Part shown: positions 1 through 19,430 of the stretch, piece by piece
Layout: each line of letters starts with the position of its first letter
How positions within the stretch are numbered: the first letter of the stretch is position 1
DNA from: Liolophura sinensis
Taxonomy: Eukaryota > Mollusca > Polyplacophora > Chitonida > Chitonidae
Direction of reading: 5' to 3'
DNA length: 64,000 nucleotides
Assembly (NCBI RefSeq): GCF_032854445.1
Contig: NC_088300.1
Coordinates: 2,666,001-2,730,000, forward strand
Notes under the pieces: generated by a model
The model's input: the letters and a program-made list of their open reading frames with translations, nothing else
Database searches by the model: none
Told to the model about the DNA's origin: nothing
Made by a program: the position numbers and the translations under genes

Positions 1-343
1 ACAGCTGTCACTGATCGACCACTGGTAATCCCCTATTCCCCACAGAGAGTGTACGACTTAAGACAACATCCCTCACAAGGCATTGTGGTATACATTATCT
101 GAAATTATTGAGAAGGTACAGTATGATTGCGAATTTATTGGCACAAATATTTATGTATAATAAAGATTTGTTGTTTGAAAATCCTTTTTATTTTGAAAAT
201 CTGTCTTCATCAACTATTTTAAGTAGGCATGACCCTGTCTATTTTTGAAAAGTAGTTTGTAAGGAGGCATTTATATTTTTTTTAGGTTCGTCGAAGTTTG
301 AATGTAAAAAGTTAACCAATCAGGAAAAAAGGTATGGAATTAA

Positions 344-6795
<6,452 letters not shown>

Positions 6796-7747
6796 ATATC
6801 ACATAGCAACCACCTGACCTCAGAAAATATTCTCATTGGCTCATAATATCATCTGATTAATTGAATCTTGATGGCTTTTGTCACGTGACTACTGTATATA
6901 AATAGTTGAGCAGTGTGTATTCTTCTAGAGAGTCACATGTTGAGTACTATAATGGATATGTGCATTTAGTATGAATGGCATTTTGTTGTCATCTTGGAAA
7001 TCGGAAGTAACTTGTCTGGTTGAGGAATCAAAAATAGTGAGTCAAAAATCAGAGATGCTGAGTTAATTTTTACCATTGAATGTTGTTTGGCAGAATGAAG
7101 CAGCCTGTGTAATAGAAACTGACCAATTATCAGAACACAATTCACTTGACTGAACTGGTCAGCGGGCAGAACAATGGTGTTACTGAGGTTACCTAGACAA
7201 CGATGCTCAAAGTGCACCCGTAGTCAGTCAGTAATTACGGAGATGTTGATACAAGAAATAAGTCAAAGCCATACCTGTACATTTTATACATTAGTGGAAC
7301 AAAGTATTTGTCATAAATATTTATGTGTTGAAAACTAAGGATTTGTATTCTTATATTTAGAACAGAGAGAATATTATTTATAGCAATGTGTTAAATGTAA
7401 TGGTGCTGCAATCACTGGTGATCGTAGTGATAATTAAATTAAATTTAAGTCAGGTCTTTGTCTGTTGCTGGGAGGAGTGAAATTTCATAAACTGATGATA
7501 TTTGTGGAGTTTTTTTTCTTTTTGTCTTGGAATAATTTAATGACACACTCCAAATGGTGAGGATAAACAAAAATCAGCCCAAATAAAATTACAAAAATTC
7601 ATGATTTATGAGATGCAACACAACCTTTCTTCATTCCCTGAAAAAGTATAAAAGTAGAAAATCCCATAGAAATTTGTGTGAAACTATTTGAGAAACAAAG
7701 CAACAGTTATCAGTGTGCTGCGGGCTGTGATAAATATATCTGTCATT
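6796..7747 (+). other. EPRS 3' UTR and flank
   Basis: AT-rich single-copy DNA follows the EPRS stop. AATAAA at 7582-7587 (within AAATAAAATT) is a possible poly(A) signal, but no cleavage site can be proved. No further gene is visible. Confidence 0.45.
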
Positions 7748-7832
7748 ATGCAATGTAGTGACATTACAGACCACTACGCACTATAGTGACATTACAGACC
7801 ACTACGCAATATAGTGACATTACAGACCACTC
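7748..7832. repeat. Three-copy 28-bp tandem repeat
   Basis: Three near-identical units contain TAGTGACATTACAGACCACT, spaced 28 bases apart. Non-coding, downstream of EPRS. Confidence 0.85.
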
Positions 7833-9092
7833 AGTTGAACTGCTATAATATAGACTCATTAACTAGCTTTCAGGTATATCATCTTGTTTACATCTAAATT
7901 GTTTACATTTTTAATCATGAACTCTTGTAGCACATTTTGTTGGGAAAAACAAATATGGCAGTTTGAATCAAGTTCATATTTTAAAATGTGTGTTTCAGAG
8001 ATTGGTGATATAAATATTTTCAGCAGAATTTTTGCAATTTTTTTTTAAATCAAACAGTTTATTTTCTGATATGTATTTATTTTGTGTGATTATATGTGAT
8101 ATCAGTTGTCAGATGCGTTCATTTTTGTGGTGTCAGACTCCCAGCTTATTCGTGTACAGCAGGGAGAAAAATGGTTATTCATTTGTATTAAACTAATGTG
8201 TAAACTGCAGCTCATCTCAGTGTAACTGGCCTTTAATGGCCTTTTGCCAAATTTTGATTCAGCTCTGTGAACTACATTATTTTTTCTACATTAATTAATT
8301 TAGCCCTGTGATGTTTTTCTGCACACTTTTACTCTATTAGTATATTGTTCCTTCTACACACTTTACTGTATATTGTTTGTTCTGCACACTTTAATGTATA
8401 GCGTTCGTTCTACACACTTTACTGTATAGCGTTCGTTCTTCACATTTTACTGTTCATATAGATCTGCCTCTGCTACTGCGTTTTCTACAGCAGTTTTTGT
8501 GAAGCGGATTTGAAGCATTACACAGAGAATCTTCAGGTGACTCTGGCAGCTGCATTTTGTTTATTCTAGACTTTCCCTTTCACAAGGTGTTTATTTCTGT
8601 TCTTGTCATATTGTTGTACTGATGTCATACCTTTAACAGTATCTTCAGTAATAATTAATTTTCAAAAAGATCTTAGAGCTTGTAAAGAAAATGGTAATTG
8701 ACGTAAGGCCATGTGTTTCGCAATTCCCAGACACAGGGTTAAAAACCAGACCTTCTCCACCCCTTCTGTTAAAAAGCCATGCAGCCATCCAGTTATGTTT
8801 TTTTATTTGGCTATTGAGGGAGATTTTATCTTCATCTGTAAAGTCAACAGAGACAAGTTGTCCATCTTCCTACATGAGCTATGCAGATCGATGTGATGTT
8901 GTCATATTGCATAATATATTGTTCCAACACCTTGTCACAAAGGAAAGAGTTGTTTGACTTGATTTACTAATATGCTTCAGAGGGGAAAACTGTTTACATG
9001 TAACACGCTGTCTGAGGCTTTAAAAGGTCTATTCCAAAGATTTTTCGCAAAAAATTTATGTGCTAATCCAATGGTGAAGTCTCAAAGTAAAT
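7833..9092. other. AT-rich intergenic DNA, no gene seen
   Basis: Nothing here supports a gene. Open frames near 8691-8957 are short, lack recognisable motifs, and overlap in two frames. One short repeat at 8312-8455 is listed separately. Confidence 0.6.
8312..8455. repeat. Degenerate 28-30 bp tandem repeat, about four copies
   Basis: Recurring CACACTTTACTGTATA followed by GTTCGTTCT(A/G). Copies differ by several bases. Confidence 0.75.
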
Positions 9093-9402
9093 TTACAGCT
9101 CAAAGGGAAGTACCAAAATCAATACACAGCTCAAAGGGAAGTACCAAAATCAATACACAGCTCAAAGGGAAGTCCCAAAATCAATACACAGCTCAAAGGG
9201 AAGTACCAAAATCAATACACAGCTCAAAGGAAGTACCAAAATCAATACACAGCTCAAAGGGAAGTTCCAAAAATCAATACACAGCTCAAAGGGAAGTTCC
9301 AAAATCAATACACAGCTCAAAGGGAAGTACCAAAATCAATACACAGCTCAAAGGGAAGTTCCAAAATCAATACACAGCTCAAAGGGAAGTTCCAAAAGTG
9401 AA
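9093..9402. repeat. 31-bp tandem array, about ten copies
   Basis: The unit contains CAGCTCAAAGGGAAGTACC, then AAAATCAATACA. One copy has lost two bases and another has gained one. An open frame runs through it because the unit has few stops. Intergenic between EPRS and MEN1. Confidence 0.95.
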
Positions 9403-10904
9403 TTTCATGCCTATGTGAGTATGTTTGTCTCTTGCTGTTTTAGGCCAAGCTTGAGCTGAGCTAGAATGCTGGAAATGTTTTCACTACATTATGTTTTCCT
9501 AACCTCCTGTTTCAATGAACAAGTGCATTTCACATGTTCTGTTCACATCCCAGCAGGGTCAGAAAGCTCCCTTTGCGTTACATGCAACGTTACCATGACA
9601 GTCAGTACTGTATGCTTTGGCACCATATCACCATGGCAATGCCCTGTTTGTAATGCTAAGAGATCTTCGTGAAAGTGGACCTTGGAGCATATTCCACAAG
9701 CCATTTTTCAGCAAGGTCAGATTTTGAAACAGGACCTAAACATGACCAATGGAGTTAAAATATTGACCACTTCTGCTCGTTAAATTTGCGGTGCTCATCC
9801 TATTATGACATGTAGCAGGAAAAAGGCCACCACACGGCAAAGGCGCTAACCAAACGTGTCCCTATTAAAAGGGAAATAACTCCGGGATGCACATAAATAT
9901 TGCATAATTGTGTGGTAACTACTGACGCCCTGTCACCTTGGTGCAGGCGAGCTAAAATGTCTTTGTTGAACACCATGTACTTTTATTCAGTCAACAAAAA
10001 AAAAAGCACAAGACAAAATATTTCAGATAGAAAGAGCGATTTATTATTCTCAACTACACACAGTTGAACAATAACGTGAGTAACAAAATCACCGGGGTGA
10101 CAAAACAAAACATCAATAAAACAGTAAGCAATAAATAAGCAGCTGGCGAAGCTGTGTTGATTTTTAAAATCAGTTTGCACATTAAGCACTAATTACATGT
10201 TTAATAACTTTGCTTTAGACACGACTATCTTGTGTTCACTTAATGTATTTTCATCTCCTCAGATGTTTTGTGTTTTGTAAAAGTAGATACAATTGCAACC
10301 ATGTATTGGCAATTTTAAAAGTAAAACGACCAGAATTGGAAAATTTAGCTCAATCACAGATTACCTGTAGTTTTGAGGTCTAAAATAGTGCAATTCACAA
10401 CTGGTAATACCAACATCAACCCAATTGAACAACATCTCTTAACATGAACTGGTATATACATTTTAATAGCTGATTCACAGACTTCTAAACATTAAATTCC
10501 AACAATACTAGTATTTAGGATCCATTAAAATTTAAGTCCTGGTTTAAATTAACGTAATCCATGAAGATATTTAACAATTTTAGAATTCATGCAACTGGAA
10601 TACATTTTGTCGGAAATTTTCATGACTTAAAGGGCCTCCCTTTCCCAATTCTCCATCAATATCAACATACAGGGTACATGTGTGTTGCTCTAGTTGTAAT
10701 AAGTTTAGGGCGTCAATTTTATAACATAAATGTGTACATAGTATGTAACATAACAGTGTAATTCAGTGAAGAGAAGTATCAGGTACGTTTACAATGTTCA
10801 CACACCAGAAGACCTACTTGTGATTGTATCAGGCAAGAAATCATAGTCTACAACCATGATCATCTTTCTACAACCATCACCCCACATCTACCGCCAAGAT
10901 TATA
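9403..10904. other. Single-copy intergenic DNA, no gene seen
   Basis: No coding sequence can be supported. AAGGGAAATAACTCCGGG near 9880 resembles a motif I associate with molluscan dispersed repeats. On the minus strand, AATAAA-type hexamers lie near 10030 and 9980; if MEN1 had a very long 3' UTR it could end here, but nothing else supports that. Confidence 0.4.
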
Positions 10905-11235
10905 CTTCTCAAAGCAAGATCACCTTTCTAAAGCAAGATCACCTTTCTAAAGCAAGATCCTGCTTTTACAACCAAGATCCTGCTTCTACAACCATAATTC
11001 TGCTTCCATCAGTCAATCCTGCTTCTATAACCAAGACCCTCAATCCATATCCCAAGATCCTGGTTCTACAACCAAGATCCTGCTTCCATATCTCAAACCC
11101 TGTTTCTTCAAACCAAGATTCTGTTTCTACAACCAAGATCCTACCTTCACATCAAACATCCTATTTCTTCAACCAAGATCCTGCTTCCACATCTATGATC
11201 CTGCTTCTACAACCCAGACCTGCTTCTAAAAGCAA
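10905..11235. repeat. Degenerate ~20-bp tandem repeat
   Basis: Recurring AACCAAGATCCTGCTTCTAC with many substitutions and small indels. It stops about 55 bases before the 61-bp array. Confidence 0.85.
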
Positions 11236-11291
11236 AATCATTTATAATGTTGTCACTGTTAACCAGCACTTATCACACTATTGCTGTCCTG

Positions 11292-14200
11292 AACTAGAAT
11301 CACCTTGTGCAGTCCTGATCAGCCATGTACAAACAAAACCACTGTCATGTAGAACCAGAATCACCTTGTGCAGTCCTCATCAGCCATGTACAAACAAAAC
11401 CACCTTCATGTAGAGCCAGAATCACCTTGCTCAGTCCTGATCAGCCACGTACAAACAAAACCACCCTCATGTAGAACCAGAATCACCTTGGTCAGTCCTG
11501 ATCAGCCATGTACAAACAAAACCACCCTCATGTAGAGCCAGAATCACCTTGTACAGTCCTGATCAGCCATGTACAAACAAAACCACCCTCATGTAGAACC
11601 AGAATCACCTTGTGCAGTCCTGATCAGCCATGTACAAACAAAACTGCCTTCATGTAGAGCCAGAATCACCTTGTACAGCCCTGATCAGCCATGTACAAAC
11701 AAAACCACCTTCATGTAGAACCACAATCACCTTGCTCAGTCCTGATCAGCCATTTACAAACAAAACCACCCTCATGTAGAACCAGAATCACCTTGTGCAG
11801 TCCTGATCAGCCATGTACAAACAAAACTGCCTTCATGTAGAGCCAGAATCACCTTGTACAGCCCTGATCAGCCATGTACAAACAAAACCACCTTCATGTA
11901 GAACCACAATCACCTTGCTCAGTCCTGATCAGCCATTTACAAACAAAACCACCTTCATGTAGAACCAGAATCACCTTGCTCAGTCCTGATCAGCCATGTA
12001 CAAACAAAACTGCCTTCATGTAGAGCCAGAATCACCTTGTGCAGTCCTGATCAGCCATGTACAAACAAAACCACCCTCATGTAGAGCCAGAATCACCTTG
12101 TACAGTCCTCATCAGCCATGTACAAACAAAACCACCTTCATGTAGAACCAGAATCACCTTGTGCAGTCCTGATCAGCCATGTACAAACAAAACCACCCTC
12201 ATGTAGAGCCAGAATCACCTTGTACAGTCCTGATCAGCCATGTACAAACAAAACTGCCTTCATGTAGAACCAGAATCACCTTGTGCAGTCCTGATCAGCC
12301 ATGTACAAACAAAACCACCTTCATGTAGAACCAGAATCACCTTGTGCAGTCCTCATCAGCCATGTACAAACAAAACCACTGTCATGTAGAACCAGAACCA
12401 CCTTGCTCAGTCCTGATCAGCCATGTACAAACAAAACCACCTTCATGTAGAACCAGAATCACCTTGTGCAGTCCTGATCAGCCATGTACAAACAAAACCA
12501 CCCTCATGTAGAACCACAATCACCTTGCTCAGTCCTCATCAGCCATGTACAAACAAAACTGCCTTCATGTAGAGCCAGAATCACCTTGTGCAGTCCTCAT
12601 CAGCCATGTACAAACAAAACCACCCTCATGTAGAACCAGAATCACCTTGGTCAGTCCTGATCAGCCATGTACAAACAAAACCACCTTCATGTAGAACCAG
12701 AATCACTTTGTGCAGTCCTGATCAGCCATGTACAAACAAAACCACCTTCATGTAGAACCAGAACCACCTTGTGCAGTCCTGATCAGCCATGTACAAACAA
12801 AACCACCCTCATGTAGAACCAGAATCACCTTGTGCAGTCCTGATCAGCCATGTACAAACAAAACCACCCTCATGTAGAGCCAGAATCACCTTGTGCAGTC
12901 CTGATCAGCCATGTACAAACAAAACCACCCTCATGTAGAGCCAGAATCACCTTGTGCAGTCCTGATCAGCCATGTACAAACAAAACCACCCTCATGTAGA
13001 GCCAGAATCACCTTGTGCAGTCCTGATCAGCCATGTACAAACAAAACCACCCTCATGTAGAACCAGAATCACCTTGTGCAGTCCTGATCAGCCATGTACA
13101 AACAAAACCACCTTCATGTAGAGCCAGAATCACCTTGCTCAGTCCTGATCAGCCATGTACAAACAAAACCACCCTCATGTAGAACCAGAATCACCTTGTG
13201 CAGTCCTGATCAGCCATGTACAAACAAAACCACCCTCATGTAGAACCAGAACCACCTTGCTCAGTCCTGATCAGCCATGTACAAACAAAACCACCCTCAT
13301 GTAGAACCAGAATCACCTTGGTCAGTCCTGATCAGCCATGTACAAACAAAACCACCCTCATGTAGAACCAGAACCACCTTGCTCAGTCCTGATCAGCCAT
13401 GTACAAACAAAACCACCCTCATGCAGAACCAGAAACACCTTGCTCAGTCCTGATCAGCCATGTACAAACAAAACCACTGTCATGTAGAACCAGAACCACC
13501 TTGCTCAGTCCTGATCAGCCACGTACAAACAAAACCACCCTCATGTAGAGCCAGAATCACCTTGTACAGTCCTTATCAGCCACGTACAAACAAAACCACC
13601 TTCATGTAGAACCAGAATCACCTTGTGCAGTCCTGATCAGCCACGTACAAACAAAACCACCCTCATGTAGAACCAGAATCACCTTGTTCAGTCCTGATCA
13701 GCCATGTACAAACAAAACCACCTTCATGTAGAGCCAGAATCACCTTGTACAGTCCTCATCAGCCATGTACAAACAAAACCACTGTCATGTAGAACCAGAA
13801 TCACCTTGTAAAGTCCTGATCAGCCATGTACAAACAAAACCACCCTCATGTAGAACCAGAATCACCTTGCTCAGTCCTGATCAGCCATGTACAAACAAAA
13901 CCACCTTCATGTAGAGCCAGAATCACCTTGTACAGTCCTGATCAGCCATGTACAAACAAAACCACTGTCATGTAGAACCAGAATCACCTTGTAAAGTCCT
14001 GATCAGCCACGTACAAACAAAACCACTCTCATGTAGAACCAGAATCACCTTGTGCAGTCCTGATCAGCCATGTACAAACAAAACCACCTTCATATAGAAC
14101 CAGAATCACCTTGTTCAGTCCTGATCAGCCATGTACAAACAAAACCACCTTCATGTAGAACCAGAATCACCTTGCTCAGTCCTGATCAGCCATGTACAAA

Positions 14201-15394
14201 CAAAACCACCCTCATGTAGAACCAGAACCACCTTGCTCAGTCCTGATCAGCCATGTACAAACAAAACCACCCTCATGTAGAACCAGAATCAGCTTGTGCA
14301 GTCCTGATCAGCCATGTACAAACAAAACCACCCTCATGTAGAACCAGAACCACCTTGTGCAGTCCTGATCAGCCATGTACAAACAAAACCACCCTCATAT
14401 AGAACCAGAATCACCTTGCTCAGTCCTCATCAGCCATGTACAAAGAAAACCACCCTCATGTAGAACCAGAACCACCTTGCTCAGTCCTGATCAGCCACGT
14501 ACAAAGAAAACCACCCTCACGTAGAGCCAGAATCACCTTGTACAGTCCTCATCAGCCATGTACAAACAAAACCACCCTCATGTAGAACCAGAAACACCTT
14601 GCTCAGTCCTCATCAGCCATGTACAAACAAAACCACCCTCATGTACAACCAGAATCACCTTGTTCAGTCCTGATCAGCCATGTACAAACAAAACCACCCT
14701 CATGTAGAGCCAGAATCACCTTGTACAGTCCTGATCAGCCATGTAAAAACAAAACCACCTTCATGTAGAGCCAGAATCACCTTATGCAGTCCTGATCAGC
14801 CATGTACAAACAAAACCACCCTCATGTAGAACCAGAACCACCTTGCTCAGTCCTGATCAGCCATGTACAAACAAAACCACCCTCATGTAGAACCAGAATC
14901 ACCTTGTGCAGTCCTGATCAGCCATGTACAAACAAAACCACCCTCATGTAGAACCAGAACCACCTTGTGCAGTCCTGATCAGCCATGTACAAACAAAACC
15001 ACTGTCATGTAGAACCAGAATCACCTTGTGCAGTCCTCATCAGCCATGTACAAACAAAACCACCCTCATGTAGAGCCAGAATCACCTTGTGCAGTCCTGA
15101 TCAGCCATGTACAAACAAAACCACCCTCATGTAGAACCAGAACCACCTTGCTCAGTCCTGATCAGCCATTTACAAACAAAACCACCTTCATATAGAACCA
15201 GAATCACCTTGTGCAGTCCTGATCAGCCATGTACAAACAAAACCACCCTCATGTAGAACCAGAAACACCTTGCTCAGTCCTGATCAGCCATGTACAAACA
15301 AAACCACCCTCATGTAGAACCAGAACCACCTTGCTCAGTCCTGATCAGCCATGTACAAACAAAACCACCTTCATGTAGAGCCAGAATCACCTTG
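11292..15394. repeat. 61-bp satellite-like array, about 67 copies
   Basis: The unit begins GAACCAGAATCACCTTGTGC, continues AGTCCTGATCAGCCATGTAC and ends AAACAAAACCACCCTCATGTA. The spacing is exactly 61 bases over most of 4.1 kb. Variants recur (GAACC/GAGCC; TGTGC/TGCTC/TGTAC; CCCTC/CTTC/TGCCTTC) in mixed order, as expected from unequal exchange. The palindrome CTGATCAG is kept in most copies; CTCATCAG is a frequent variant. Intergenic, between the 3' ends of EPRS and MEN1. Confidence 0.97.
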
Positions 15395-15410
15395 GAATAA
15401 CCAGGAGAGC

Positions 15411-15975
15411 CAATGCTCTTAACACAGCTCTATCCATTCTTTTACAACCAGGACACCCTTATCTTTTCACACAGCTCCATCCATTCTTTTACAACCAGGA
15501 CAGCCTTATCTTTTCACACAGCTCTATCCATTCTTTTACAACCAGGACACCCTTATCTTTTCACACAGCTCTATCCATTCTTCTCACGACTGGGGCACCC
15601 TTGTTCTCATTTCACACAGCTCTATCCATTTTTTCACGATTAGGACACCTTTGTTCTCATTTCACACAGCTCTATCCATTCTTTCACAACCAGGACACCA
15701 TTGTTCTCATTTCACACAGCTCTATCCATTCTTTCACAACCAGGACACCCCTGTTCTCTTTTATCACAGCTGTATCCATTCTTTCACAAACAGGACCCCC
15801 TTATCTTTCAACACAGCTGTATCCATTCTTTCACAACCAAGACACCCTTGTTATCTTTCAACGCAGCTCTATCCACTCTTTCATAACCAGGACACCTTTG
15901 TTCTCTCTTCACACAGCTCTATCCACTCTTTCACAACCAGGACATCTTTGCTCTCTTTTCACACAGCTGTATCCT
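15411..15975. repeat. 50-bp tandem array, about eleven copies
   Basis: The unit contains CACAGCTCTATCCATTCTTT, then CACAACCAGGACACC. It begins about 20 bases after the 61-bp array and shares no unit with it. Overlapping open frames here are by-products of the repeat. Confidence 0.93.
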
Positions 15976-18900
15976 ATTCTGAGGCATTCACTTACTTTAT
16001 ACTTTATATCAACAGTCAAACAATAATTGCATATTGTTCTTCCACAGTAAATACCAGCACACCTGGTGAATACCTGTACACTTGGTGAATACCAGCACTG
16101 GCCAAATAATATGTGAATTTCTGCATTTTAGCAAATGTATTCACATCCAATTCAACATGCAGCTTCCCTCCTCCTCCCCCCCCCCTCAAGATCTCTGTAC
16201 AAGATGTTCTAAACATACACATAATACTGTCTCTCTATTAAAGCTTTGTCCAAATTACTCCTTTACATAGCCAATCTAAAAATACTCTTCAAACTCTTCA
16301 CCCATAATATAGTGCCAGTTTGGCAGAAAAAATGATGTTGAATGATTTATCACACAGCTTTAGCCAAACATAGACAAAGAGATTATTACAGTGCCTAAGT
16401 ATCATTCATCTATATACATACACATACAAACAACTTTGTCTGATTCAATGCCATTTTGTGTGCACAAATGTAGTTTGATTAAACATAATACAAGTATGTG
16501 GGTTCAGCAAAGAATTCACTCTGAAATCACAAGTAATAAATAAAGTACACAACAAAACCCACTGAATCTTTGACGAGACATTTGATATCCTAAACTACAT
16601 TAAATTACAATAATAAAAATCTGGTAAAAATTGGTCCAGTTGTTTGGGCACCTTACATATTAACTACTGTACATCAATCTATAGACATTTCACAAAAAGT
16701 ACAATAATAACAATGTCAATGGAAGGTGAAATTCTGTATCAGGACATATCATAATTAACAATCTTTACAATTAACTTTTTCAAAACATGGGGACTGAAGT
16801 AAAATCTAAACAAACATTGCATGATTTTCTGCAATTTTGAAAAATTGATGAAAATAATAAATTAAGTAAAACTCTTCATAGATTAAATGAATCTGTAGAG
16901 TACATTTACTCCGCCGTTTCTAGTATTCTCACCAAATCAATGATTTTGTGTATGTACACACACAACTTTAGGGGAGGAGTTCATCAATGAATTGATCTTG
17001 ATAAGAAGTAGAATTTATAACCGGTATTTCAGTTATCTTGATAACACAAAGAAATCACTCAAATACAAAAACAGTTAACCACGAAAGCATCATCTCAAGT
17101 CCTTAAATTCACATCTAACAAGAACTGCCATGAGAGTAAGGGTATGAATAGCTTTTGTTCTTTTCCAGCTGTCTATTGTAACAGTTACATATCTTATAAA
17201 ACAAAAATATAAAGCAAGTAATGCTCTCTAAAACTTTTATCTACATTCGACATCTCCTGTGAAAGCCTGGGGGCGATAAACATCAATAAGTTTATATCAA
17301 CTGCCAATATTTTATGCGACACCCTACATCCCCAGCTAATACAAAAAAAAATTCTAAACAAATTTAAACTCATAAAAATTAAGATTATCAATACCATAAA
17401 ACACTCTGTATTGAATTTAAGCCAGTTTTAAGACATACCCACATAAAATCTCTGCCACTTAGTCTTATGATATGACAAGATGCAAAGCACTAAATAAGAA
17501 GACACGAATGCCATACTACAGGACAATGGATGCACCACTCCATTCTCTATACTCACTTTATCACCAGCTATGGCAAATTTTGCACAGAAATCTTGAACAA
17601 GACCACAGTTACTGCGGTCAGGCAGGAATTTGAGAAATGATGTCAGAAATTATTCTAAAAATACTTGTGTCACTGTTGTCACTTGATACTAATGTGCTCA
17701 TCAGGCATTCCCTGTGGTATAAGGTGTGCACAAAATGATTTCAATGCACAATTCAAGCATTTTTATCATAGTACCATGTGAGGACCCATGATGAGGCTCC
17801 ACCATACGAAAAAGGATCAAACTTAGCTACTGGTGGCAGTGTTTTAAAGTAAGCTTTGGGAGCAGAACATGCGCTCTGAAACATATTTAACAGTCAAAGC
17901 AGAGGGAATTTTGTTCTTTACCTCTTTTTGGACGATTTAAATGTTTAGAAAATCTATTCATTTTAAGTGACCTATTATAAACAACCTGTATGTTAGTTAA
18001 CATTGATTTAACCACACCCATTGTTATTTTTTTTTCATCTCTTATTTTCCTGTGTTGTTGACAATAGCAATATCAAACTACAACTGAAAATACTTAGGAC
18101 ACAAAAACTTAAACTCAACCACATTTCAATTCACTGAATTAAAGTTAGGCCAAATAATGTCACCTTTCAAATGACATTCACACCACGTCACATATGTAAC
18201 TGGACAAAATTCAATAACACCATTAGATAAAGAAACCAGTGGTATGCCCCCTGAAAAGTTATTTAATCCTTAGCTTTTGAACATTAATCATGGAAATAAC
18301 CGAAAAACTGAACTGAACTGACAGCTGAAGTCAAGTTCTAGCTGCTACATGTACCTCTTAAGTAATGTTCACACTAACCATATTGTTCACTGGTTAGTAA
18401 AACCCACGGTGACTCGGCGCAATGTCCACCAATCACCCTTTCTTGTTTTGTCGTGAAAATCAAAACTTCAGCCGGATATGTTACTGGAAAAAGATCACCT
18501 CACAACATATCTGAAATATGAGAAAACAGGATTCATTGAATCCTATCACAGCATTTTCAAAAATGCAAGCACAAAAAAAAAGAGTTCAAGCTTGTCTTGA
18601 AGGTCGACTGAAAATCTTTAAAAAAAAAAGCATTATTATTCCAACACTTTGTCAACATTTAAATGACAAAACAAACTTTTAAAATTTTAAACAAAATTTT
18701 TTTTTTAAACATCTGATGTAAATTTTAACCAATTTTCTAAATTCAAACAACCCTACTTCATAATTTCAGTGAATCAAAATGGGTTAAAGGACTGTTATGC
18801 TTGAAATTCAATACGATGCAAAAAAAATATTTATACTATGAGCAAAAGCTGCCGACCTTAATCAACTTAAACAAACCAAAATAATCACTTCAGCCTTTTT

Positions 18901-19430
18901 GTGGAACAATCTTGATAAAGCCATGCCAACCATCACTTCTCTCTAGTATCACCAAGGGTTATTTCCCCTCATCAGCTCTCCTATTACCAATTGTTATGGT
19001 AAACACAAACATTTATGTACAGTTAATATTTCCTTAGCTTAACAATAAAACCAGATTCATTGTAAAGAGAAGTCTAAAACAATTTTAACAGCTTCTGTGC
19101 AAGAATGCAAAAATATGACAACTATCTTAAAAATTAACAACCATACAAAACAGCAAAGCTATGTACATAGGGACAGGTAATTATGCAGAATATTCCTGAT
19201 TGGTAGAAGCCTTTGGTCATGTCAAGTTTCTGTCCACTCACATCTTTGTTGTTAAGAGAGATTTTCTAGAAACCAGAGGACGAAATCATGTATTCATGGC
19301 ATGTTGCCAAACCCTGTTGTCAAGGTGACATAACAAATTTAGCCTTGTTCCACAAACTCTAATATTCATCTCTAGAGTGTATTTGCAACATGTACACCAT
19401 GAAGGAGAGATGGGCCTTGCTTTGCAAATA
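15976..19430 (-). other. MEN1 3' UTR and downstream DNA
   Basis: AT-rich single-copy DNA with no repeat array and no supportable reading frame. Part of it is presumably MEN1 3' UTR. No canonical AATAAA on the minus strand clearly marks an end. A C-rich run on the plus strand at 16166-16186 gives a G-rich run on the MEN1 sense strand. Confidence 0.45.

Noticed and set aside
9466..9672. Cys-rich 68-codon frame
   Set aside because: Isolated, without signal peptide, conserved pattern or splice partner that I can support.
11292..15394. CRISPR array
   Set aside because: The repeats are contiguous 61-bp units without unique spacers, in a genome with spliced animal genes.
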